From contig JACMQD010000264.1 in NCBI GenBank assembly GCA_014377155.1, forward strand, positions 1-5,790: a stretch of 5,790 nt of DNA, in the 5' to 3' direction. The notes beneath the pieces were generated by a model. That model worked only from the letters and a program-made list of their open reading frames with translations, was not told the origin of the DNA and did not search any database. The translations under genes were made by a program, and so were the position numbers. The stretch is from Herminiimonas sp. (GTDB lineage: Bacteria > Pseudomonadota > Gammaproteobacteria > Burkholderiales > Burkholderiaceae). Of the stretch, positions 1 to 4,790 are shown one piece after another (position 1 is the stretch's first letter; each line of letters begins with the position of its first letter).

Positions 1-449
1 GCCGCCCGCGCAGCATCCTTCGCCTTCTCCCAGTCAAGCCGTGAATGACCCCGCACTCGGTCATAATCCTCGGCCAGCAGTGGTTCGTGGTCTTCGAATT
101 CCGTGTTCGGATGGACAGTACGGTAATGTGCGCCCAGCCTATATGCGGGTGCGTAATCGTCATAACTTGTGCCAGCCTCGTAGTAAGGTTCGCTCTCGAA
201 ACGTTCTCGCCAATGCGCATCGAGTATCGTAGGATCGACCTTTTCCGCTACTGCGTGACCGGCCAAGCCTCCTGCAATCACGCCGACTGCGAGGCCAACC
301 GCAGCGCCGAGCGGGCCGGCGACTAATGTACCGACTGTCGCCGCCGCGACCAGCCCACCTGCGGCAGCACCGATGCCAGTACCGATCGGATGGGAGCCAG
401 GTTCCCCCGAAATCGGGTCGATGTTTGCGTCGTGTTTGAAATCGGACAT
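1..449 (-). CDS. Glycine-zipper domain hypothetical protein (3' end outside window)
   Basis: An open frame reads from an ATG at 449 leftwards through the window edge, giving 149 codons without a stop. The start is well supported: an AGGAGA ribosome binding site (455-460) lies six bases before the ATG. The protein begins MSDFKHDANIDP. A hydrophobic Gly/Ala-rich stretch follows at about residues 23-67, with repeated small-xxx-small spacing (GTGIGAAAGG, VAGPLGAAVG, GVIAGGLAGHA), which is typical of a glycine zipper that packs helices in or on a membrane. The remainder is acidic and Tyr-rich (EPYYEAGTSYDDYAPAYRLG), then ends with RLDWEKAKDAARAA, a tail I associate with small proteobacterial proteins of unknown function that stop soon after this point. 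Only a few residues are therefore probably missing. There is no cleavable signal peptide at the N-terminus. Its role is unknown; a stress-related or membrane-associated function would be a guess. Confidence 0.8.
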   Translation of the reverse strand, partial: MSDFKHDANIDPISGEPGSHPIGTGIGAAAGGLVAAATVGTLVAGPLGAAVGLAVGVIAGGLAGHAVAEKVDPTILDAHWRERFESEPYYEAGTSYDDYAPAYRLGAHYRTVHPNTEFEDHEPLLAEDYDRVRGHSRLDWEKAKDAARA

Positions 450-454
450 GCTGC

Positions 455-460
455 TCTCCT
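455..460 (-). promoter_or_regulatory. Ribosome binding site of the glycine-zipper gene
   Basis: On the minus strand the sequence reads AGGAGA, with AGGAG ending six bases before the ATG at 449. This near-perfect Shine-Dalgarno sequence fixes the start of a gene that has no visible stop in the window. Confidence 0.75.
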
Positions 461-520
461 CGATTAACTTGCGTGATTGAGTTTGATCCGAAATAGGCCA
501 GGTGAATGCGTGCTGGCGCA

Positions 521-532
521 CTTACCTGTAAG
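521..532. repeat. Short perfect inverted repeat upstream of the glycine-zipper gene
   Basis: CTTAC and GTAAG arms are separated by two bases. The repeat sits about 72 bp upstream of the ATG at 449, in the 154-bp gap after the esterase gene. The position would suit an operator, but the arms are short and no clear -35/-10 pair was found beside it. The rest of the gap (450-603) shows no gene and no T-tract terminator for the esterase. Confidence 0.25.
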
Positions 533-603
533 AGTCGAAATCGCAGTGCCTCCATACGCCAAGGTCGACCGGCTTGAATTTTATTGGCGCTCTGCGTCGC
601 GAT

Positions 604-1722
604 TCAGGCTGATGACCTGCGATGCTTGGAGAAAAAGCTCCATAGCATTTTCGTGGCATTCGGCCCCGCGCTCGAATTAAAACGCAAGGTGGCATCGCCA
701 CCACTCCAGGCATGGTCAAGATGAAAAATGTCACAGGCCCTAACGATCGGTTTGCGGCCCATTAGATAATCGGTCGTCAGGAATCCATGAGCGGGATTAT
801 GACGGGCTTTCCCGGCGGACTTCATTACCGAAATGCCGGCGCTGTCGGCAAGGCGATTCAGTCGGCGGAACTGTTGTGTCAACTGGATAAGGTTTACCGG
901 CCGCACGATCCTGTCGGCCTGTCCCTGAATCAACATAGCCGGCATGACCGGAAACACGCCGGACCGCGCCATTACTTTGTCGATCGCGTTACCCACCGGT
1001 TTGAGTTCGCCATGCTGCATGACACCGAGCGCGCCCATCTTGGAGTGACCCCCGCCGAATACCGTACCCGAATGCATACCCACCGCCGCAATCAAGTGAG
1101 GATGATTCAGGGCCACGATACTGGCCATGGAAGCACCGGCGGACATACCTGCAATATAGATGCGCCGCGTATCGACGGGATAGGTACTGACTACCTTCGA
1201 TATCGCGCCAGTAATAAGCTTGACATCGCCTTCACCGGCCTGCGTTGCCTTGTCATACCAGGTCCAGCAGCGATTCGGATGCGCGCTCAGCGATTGCTGC
1301 GGATACAGGACGGCAAAGCCTTTTTCTTCCGCCAGTCGGTTCATGCTCGTGCCCTGCGCGAACTGTGTTGCAGTCTGCTCACAACCATGCAGCATGACCA
1401 CAAGCGGCAGCGATGCAGTCGACACGGAACTGGGCAGGTATAACCAATATTGCATACGGCGCACTGGCGTGCCGTCCATCGCACTCACGTAGGTTGAGGA
1501 CAACCACTTTCCTGGCAGAGGCACGGTTTCCGTCTTGACTGCCGTAGCCGGAGAACGCGGCGCCTTGGCAACGCGCTTGACCATTGTTGCCGCCTTGGCC
1601 GGCACTGCTCTTTTTTTCTTGGCGGGAACGATAAAGCTCTTGACCAGCTTGCGTTGCTGAGTTTGCTGGGCTTTCGTGATCTTCTTAGCGGCGCGCAGCC
1701 ACAGGCGGCCAAGTCTTTTCAT
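604..1722 (-). CDS. PHB depolymerase family esterase (alpha/beta hydrolase), 372 aa
   Basis: This is an alpha/beta hydrolase of the short-chain-length polyhydroxyalkanoate depolymerase type (the Esterase_phb, LpqC-like family), predicted to hydrolyse PHB, its oligomers or related esters. The catalytic elements appear in the family order: the oxyanion segment LVVMLHGCEQTA (HG at 112-113), the nucleophile elbow AGMSAGAS with Ser194, the acid in IQGQADRIV (Asp270), and His337 in LDHAWSGGD. Residues from about 70 to 372 form the catalytic domain, so it is complete. The first 64 residues contain 20 Lys/Arg and no Asp/Glu, including PAKKKRAVPAK, and show no hydrophobic signal-peptide core, so the enzyme is probably cytoplasmic. 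The ATG at 1722 has only a weak ribosome binding site. An in-frame ATG at codon 47 has an AAGG upstream, but starting there would remove most of the basic segment. Gaps on both sides suggest it is monocistronic. Substrate is inferred from family only. Confidence 0.9.
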   Translation of the reverse strand: MKRLGRLWLRAAKKITKAQQTQQRKLVKSFIVPAKKKRAVPAKAATMVKRVAKAPRSPATAVKTETVPLPGKWLSSTYVSAMDGTPVRRMQYWLYLPSSVSTASLPLVVMLHGCEQTATQFAQGTSMNRLAEEKGFAVLYPQQSLSAHPNRCWTWYDKATQAGEGDVKLITGAISKVVSTYPVDTRRIYIAGMSAGASMASIVALNHPHLIAAVGMHSGTVFGGGHSKMGALGVMQHGELKPVGNAIDKVMARSGVFPVMPAMLIQGQADRIVRPVNLIQLTQQFRRLNRLADSAGISVMKSAGKARHNPAHGFLTTDYLMGRKPIVRACDIFHLDHAWSGGDATLRFNSSAGPNATKMLWSFFSKHRRSSA

Positions 1723-1815
1723 GGCACCGAACGATCAATATGGGCAAACCAAGATATTGGCAATACGATGGCGGACTCACGATGCCGAGCCTGGCCTGTG
1801 TGGTTGATTTTCATG

Positions 1816-1838
1816 CCGGTTGGACAATGTTGAACCGG
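1816..1838. repeat. Inverted repeat in the gap upstream of the esterase gene
   Basis: CCGGTT (1816-1821) and AACCGG (1833-1838) are perfect 6-bp arms around an 11-base spacer, about 94 bp upstream of the esterase ATG. No T-tract follows on either strand, so it is not a standard terminator. It could be a regulator-binding site or chance. A TATAGT hexamer on the minus strand (1858-1863) might serve as a -10 element, but no matching -35 was found. The rest of the 213-bp gap holds no gene. Confidence 0.25.
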
Positions 1839-1891
1839 TAAGTTGCATGCTTAAAAAACTATATCCTGACAACCTTTCGGCGCTCGCTGCC

Positions 1892-1933
1892 TGCCAATTT
1901 CATCGGCGTCCAACTGGCAAGAGCGCCGGGCGC
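1892..1933 (-). terminator. Possible weak transcription terminator after the 172-aa gene
   Basis: Just past the TAA at 1936-1938, the minus-strand transcript could form a small GCGC hairpin (1923-1933). It could then form an 8-bp stem with one G-U pair (arms 1912-1919 and 1892-1899, 12-base loop). Neither is followed by a clear run of T, so intrinsic termination is only a possibility. Confidence 0.22.
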
Positions 1934-1935
1934 AA

Positions 1936-2454
1936 TTAGTTTCGGTTTCTTTGCGCAATGTTACGTATCACGATCGCAAGCGCCGCAGTACCAATGGTAT
2001 GCACCAGGGTCGGATTCGCGGCATAAAATGCGCCCATCTTGTCAATGATGCCGTTGTCGTGTTGTTCTGCCCGTGCCGCAAGTTGCTGGACATCTTCAGG
2101 CGCAAGTTGCGATGCCTGTTCCGGTGTGATCACTGGTGCAGCACCGCCGTTACGCGACAGGAGTGCACCGAGTCCGCCGCCCAGCGAGCCCAGCAACGCC
2201 GGACTCAGACCAGCAATGAGCTGGTTGAGCATGCCGGCCCGCTGCTGCGAATTGCCATTGCCAAACAGCTGCCCAACCATTTGCGAAAACGGTGGTGTCT
2301 GATCGGAGCGCAGTGCTTCGGCGACGCCACTGCCGATTGCCTCCGGCTGCGCTGCTTGCGCCACATTGCGAAAATCTTCCGACACTTGTTTGTCGTCGGC
2401 GCTATGCGCGCCGCCCAGATACTGTTGAAGCAAACTGCCTAAATCGAAACCCAT
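1936..2454 (-). CDS. Uncharacterised 172-aa protein, glycine-rich with hydrophobic C-terminus
   Basis: The start at 2454 is supported by a GGGAGAG ribosome binding site. The protein begins MGFDLGSLLQQYLGG. A central conserved-looking part reads LRSDQTPPFSQMVGQLFGN (48-66), followed by MLNQLIAGLSPALLGSLGGG and the rest of a hydrophobic Gly/Leu stretch (75-99). Next come ITPEQASQLAPEDVQQLAARAE (109-130), which looks like two short helices with Pro-Glu caps, and a C-terminal segment with a hydrophobic core (about 149-164) ending in RNRN. I recall similar proteins in Burkholderiales annotated only as hypothetical, with composition reminiscent of DUF937/YidB-type proteins, but I cannot confirm that family. 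The C-terminal segment could be a single membrane-associated helix. There is no signal peptide. It lies 120 bp downstream of arfB and 213 bp upstream of the esterase, so its context does not reveal a function. Confidence 0.85.
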   Translation of the reverse strand: MGFDLGSLLQQYLGGAHSADDKQVSEDFRNVAQAAQPEAIGSGVAEALRSDQTPPFSQMVGQLFGNGNSQQRAGMLNQLIAGLSPALLGSLGGGLGALLSRNGGAAPVITPEQASQLAPEDVQQLAARAEQHDNGIIDKMGAFYAANPTLVHTIGTAALAIVIRNIAQRNRN

Positions 2455-2458
2455 ATAT

Positions 2459-2465
2459 CTCTCCC
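2459..2465 (-). promoter_or_regulatory. Ribosome binding site of the 172-aa gene
   Basis: The minus strand reads GGGAGAG, ending four bases before the ATG at 2454, with GGGAG about six bases away. This strong Shine-Dalgarno match decides the start. Confidence 0.65.
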
Positions 2466-2500
2466 GTGGATTAAGTCTGTAATGACCCCTGCAGATTAAA

Positions 2501-2516
2501 CGGACAATCTCGTCCG
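2501..2516. repeat. Short inverted repeat between arfB and the 172-aa gene
   Basis: CGGAC (2501-2505) and GTCCG (2512-2516) flank a 6-base loop, and on the minus strand the stem is followed by TTTAAT. It might act as a weak terminator of arfB, but a 5-bp stem and three T residues are below what I would trust. Confidence 0.22.
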
Positions 2517-2574
2517 ATCTGTTCGCCGCGTCACACTGTAGAGCGAATCGATTGTCGGTGGTTCCCAGCGCCGC

Positions 2575-2979
2575 TCAGTCCGTCACCTTGCCGCGCATGG
2601 TCTTGACGAGTCCACGCATATTTTTGCCTTCGAGCCGCTTTCGTTGCGCGCTGCGAGTCGGCCGTGTGGCTTTGCGCACGGGCGGTAGCACGGCGATGCT
2701 GTCGATGATTTCATGCAGCCGCTGGACGGCTTCTTCGCGGTTCTTTTCCTGGCTGCGATGCGACTGCGCCTTGATGATCACCACGCCTTCCTTGGTGATG
2801 CGCTGGTCGTTAAGATCGAGCAGCCGCGCCTTGATGTAGTCTGGCAGGGTCGACGCCGGTATATCGAAGCGCAAATGAATGGCGTTCGATACCTTGTTGA
2901 CGTTCTGGCCGCCGGCCCCTTGGGCACGGATCGCAGTGAGTTCAAGCTCGCTGTCGGGAATCGTAAAAGTGCTGATCAT
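2575..2979 (-). CDS. arfB: Alternative ribosome-rescue factor B, peptidyl-tRNA hydrolase ArfB (YaeJ)
   Basis: ArfB hydrolyses peptidyl-tRNA on ribosomes stalled without a codon in the A site, releasing the trapped peptide as a backup to tmRNA. This 134-residue protein has the class I release-factor catalytic domain with the invariant GGQ motif at residues 23-25 (IRAQGAGGQNVNKVSNAIHL). Further family signatures follow: LRFDIPASTLPDYIKARLL, the VVIIKAQSHRSQEKNREEA helix, and the basic C-terminal tail (RKATRPTRSAQRKRLEGK...MRGKV), which in the family enters the mRNA channel. Length is close to the roughly 140 residues of E. coli YaeJ, and it lacks the codon-recognition domains of RF1/RF2, as expected. 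The start MISTFTIPDSELE aligns with the E. coli N-terminus minus a few residues; the ribosome binding site before it is weak. It is divergent from the RlmI-like gene, with about 95 bp between starts. Confidence 0.95.
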   Translation of the reverse strand: MISTFTIPDSELELTAIRAQGAGGQNVNKVSNAIHLRFDIPASTLPDYIKARLLDLNDQRITKEGVVIIKAQSHRSQEKNREEAVQRLHEIIDSIAVLPPVRKATRPTRSAQRKRLEGKNMRGLVKTMRGKVTD

Positions 2980-3074
2980 GACGTCCGTAAAGTAGCATGC
3001 AACACGCGATGCGTTGCGCTCGATGGCATTTTAGCGCACGATATCGCGTCGACCATCTCTGCGGAAACTGCATC

Positions 3075-3677
3075 ATGCTTATCATTACCATTAAACAGGG
3101 CAAAGAAAAAAGCCTGCTCGAAAAACAGGTCTGGATTTACGCCTCGGCGGTCGAACGCGTTGACGGCCGGCCGGACGAGAAAATGAAGGCCGGTGCCACC
3201 GCGCTGGTGCATTCATCGTCCGGGAAATTCCTGGCGCGCGCCGCCTACAATTCGAAATCGCAAATCCGCGCCCGGGTCTGGAGCTTCGATGAAAACGAAC
3301 CGGTCGACCACGCGATGATCAAGCGCCGCGTCAAAGCGGCGGTCACGCGGCGTAGTACATCTGTCGCCGACAAGAAGGCTGGCGCCGGCCCGGTGCAGCT
3401 AGTGGACGGCGAAGAAGATGGCTTGTCGGGCTTGCTGGTCGACTGGCATGGCGGGCCGAAGGGCTTCCTGGTCTGCGAATTCCAATCAGCCGGCGTCGAT
3501 GCATGGAAGGTTCCGATCGTACAGACACTGATCGCTGAAACCGGTTGTCCGAACGTGTACGAACGCACCGATGCATTGATACGCAAGGGAGAAGGCTTAC
3601 CGGTTGCACCCGGCGTGCTCGCCGGCGACGAGCCACCTGACGAAATCAAGGACGGGCGTCGCAAAACCGCGCGGTAA
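3075..3677 (+). CDS. RlmI-like protein truncated before its methyltransferase domain (possible pseudogene)
   Basis: The 200-residue product matches the N-terminal half of RlmI, the 23S rRNA m5C1962 methyltransferase (about 396 aa in E. coli). Recognisable parts are the PUA domain (about 1-72: KQGKEKSLLEKQVWIYASAV, KFLARAAYNSKSQIRARVWSFD), the central domain motif GEEDGLSGLLVD (112-123), and YERTDALIRKGEGL (162-175), which corresponds to YDRSDVAVRKKEGM in E. coli. The family match ends at GDEPPDEI, and the stop comes ten codons later. No SAM-binding motif occurs before the next gene, so the product cannot be a methyltransferase. The usual DRYG-type segment after GLLVD is also altered (DWHGGPKG). 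The ATG at 3075 fits the homologous start; an upstream in-frame ATG at 2997 adds 26 unrelated residues. It may be a decaying gene, or a retained RNA-binding fragment. A full-length rlmI elsewhere in the genome would be expected. Confidence 0.8.
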   Translation: MLIITIKQGKEKSLLEKQVWIYASAVERVDGRPDEKMKAGATALVHSSSGKFLARAAYNSKSQIRARVWSFDENEPVDHAMIKRRVKAAVTRRSTSVADKKAGAGPVQLVDGEEDGLSGLLVDWHGGPKGFLVCEFQSAGVDAWKVPIVQTLIAETGCPNVYERTDALIRKGEGLPVAPGVLAGDEPPDEIKDGRRKTAR

Positions 3678-3727
3678 AACTGCATGATGGCCAGCAAGTG
3701 TATCCTTGCAGGCAACGCTAGCGTCCC

Positions 3728-3748
3728 GCCGTCCGATCATGTGACGGC
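3728..3748. repeat. Inverted repeat upstream of the MBL-fold gene
   Basis: GCCGTC (3728-3733) and GACGGC (3743-3748) are perfect 6-bp arms around nine bases, 36 bp before the MBL-fold ATG. This could be an operator for the two-gene operon or a weak hairpin ending the truncated RlmI transcript; no T-tract follows. No convincing sigma70 promoter was found in 3678-3783. Confidence 0.25.
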
Positions 3749-3771
3749 CCACGATTGAATTGCATACCCAT

Positions 3772-3775
3772 GGAG
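3772..3775 (+). promoter_or_regulatory. Ribosome binding site deciding the MBL-fold start
   Basis: GGAG lies eight bases before the ATG at 3784. It supports this start over an in-frame TTG at 3760, which would add eight residues. Confidence 0.55.
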
Positions 3776-3783
3776 CCTTCGTC

Positions 3784-4746
3784 ATGAGCGACAAGAAGTT
3801 CGCCTCGCAAGCCGATTTGCAGGAAAAGAAAACCAGTTTCATCAAGCTGTCTGAAAACGCCTATGCCTATACTGCGGAAGGCGATCCCAACTCCGGCGTC
3901 ATCATCGGTGATGACAGCGTGATGATCATCGATACCACCGCGACCCCGATCATGGCGCAGGCGCTGATTGCGCATATTCGTTCGGTCACCGACCTGCCGA
4001 TCAAGTATGTGGTGCTGTCGCACTATCACGCGGTACGGGTCTTGGGCGCGTCTGCCTACAAAAGCGAAGGTGCGCAGCAGGTAATCGCCTCGCGCGGTAC
4101 CTACGAGATGATCGTCGAACGCGGTGAGCAGGACATGAAGTCCGAAATAGAGCGCTTTCCGCGTCTGTTCGCCGGGGTCGAGTCGGTGCCGGGGCTGACC
4201 TGGCCGACCATGGTTTTCGAGCAGGAAATGACGATCTTCATGGGCACGCTCGAAGTGCGGCTGATGCATATCGGCATGGGACACACCAAGGGCGACACCA
4301 TCGCGTGGATTCCGTCGCAGAAAATCTGCTTTTCCGGCGACCTGGTCGAATACGATGCCGCCGCCTACACCGGCGATGCGCAGCTCGAAGAATGGCCGGT
4401 TACGCTCGAAGCCCTGCGGGCACTGGGCGCTGACAAACTGGTTCCCGGTCGCGGACCGGCCCTGGTCAATCCGGCCGAAGTCAACGCCGGTATCGATTAC
4501 ACCAAAGATTTTGTCATGACCCTGCTCGACAGCGCAAAGGAAGCAGTGGCAGCCGGCAAGTCGCTGAAGGAGGCGATGGTTCATGCCCGTACGCGCATGG
4601 ACCCCAAGTTCGCGCATGTGTTCATCTACGAGCACTGCCTGCCTTTCGACGTCACGCGTGCGGTCGACGAAGCGAGTGGCATCAAGCATCCGCGGATCTG
4701 GACCGCCGAACGGGACAAGGAAATGTGGCATTCGCTGCAGGAATAG
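3784..4746 (+). CDS. MBL-fold metallo-hydrolase-like protein with altered metal site, 320 aa
   Basis: The fold is that of a metallo-beta-lactamase superfamily hydrolase. In order, the sequence shows the opening strands with GVIIGDDSVMIIDTTAT (38-54, Asp50), motif 2 region YVVLSHYHAVRVLG (75-88), motif 3 MGHTKGDT (165-172, His167), motif 4 FSGDLVE (183-189, Asp186) and motif 5 VPGRG (220-224). The canonical HxHxDH is here H80-Y-H82-A-V84-R85, and the usual GHG of motif 5 is GRG. The predicted Zn1 ligands (His80, His82, His167) and the bridging Asp186 are kept, whereas the three Zn2-specific ligands are gone. From memory, HYHAVRVLGAS recurs in a betaproteobacterial subfamily next to FAD oxidoreductases; this needs a search. 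A helical C-terminal part (about 235-320) follows the core. There is no signal peptide, so it is probably cytoplasmic. It is the first gene of a likely operon with the monooxygenase 44 bp downstream; substrate unknown. Confidence 0.88.
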   Translation: MSDKKFASQADLQEKKTSFIKLSENAYAYTAEGDPNSGVIIGDDSVMIIDTTATPIMAQALIAHIRSVTDLPIKYVVLSHYHAVRVLGASAYKSEGAQQVIASRGTYEMIVERGEQDMKSEIERFPRLFAGVESVPGLTWPTMVFEQEMTIFMGTLEVRLMHIGMGHTKGDTIAWIPSQKICFSGDLVEYDAAAYTGDAQLEEWPVTLEALRALGADKLVPGRGPALVNPAEVNAGIDYTKDFVMTLLDSAKEAVAAGKSLKEAMVHARTRMDPKFAHVFIYEHCLPFDVTRAVDEASGIKHPRIWTAERDKEMWHSLQE

Positions 4747-4780
4747 TCAGCACAACCACGCGCAGGGAATGCGCATCGCC

Positions 4781-4784
4781 GGAG
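4781..4784 (+). promoter_or_regulatory. Ribosome binding site of the flavoprotein gene
   Basis: GGAG lies six bases before the ATG at 4791, within the 44-bp gap after the MBL-fold stop. It supports separate initiation at this start within one transcript. Confidence 0.6.
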
Positions 4785-4790
4785 CAGTGA

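Noticed and set aside
787..1443. Plus-strand open frame (218 codons) inside the esterase gene
   Set aside because: The opposite strand encodes the complete catalytic triad in the expected order. This translation is rich in His and Arg and resembles nothing.
1851..1863. Run of A (T on the minus strand) as a rho-independent terminator
   Set aside because: No GC-rich stem lies directly upstream of the T run on the minus strand, or downstream in a bidirectional arrangement.
1951..2442. Plus-strand open frame (163 codons) over the 172-aa gene
   Set aside because: It is Cys/Arg-rich with no motif, whereas the minus-strand frame has a strong ribosome binding site and ordered composition.
2999..3017. 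Imperfect dyad (GCAAC...GTTGC) between arfB and the RlmI-like gene as a shared operator
   Set aside because: The inner bases do not pair without a bulge, and no promoter elements could be placed around it, so it may be chance.
3245..3715. Minus-strand open frame (156 codons) over the RlmI-like gene
   Set aside because: The plus strand matches RlmI across the PUA and central domains; the antisense translation is Ser/Pro/Thr-rich shadow sequence.
3718..4731. Long minus-strand open frame (337 codons) antisense to the MBL-fold gene
   Set aside because: It is an almost full-length shadow of a gene with clear family motifs. Its translation (many Arg, His, Asp and no recognisable domain) looks like an antisense by-product of GC-biased codons, and it has no credible start signal.
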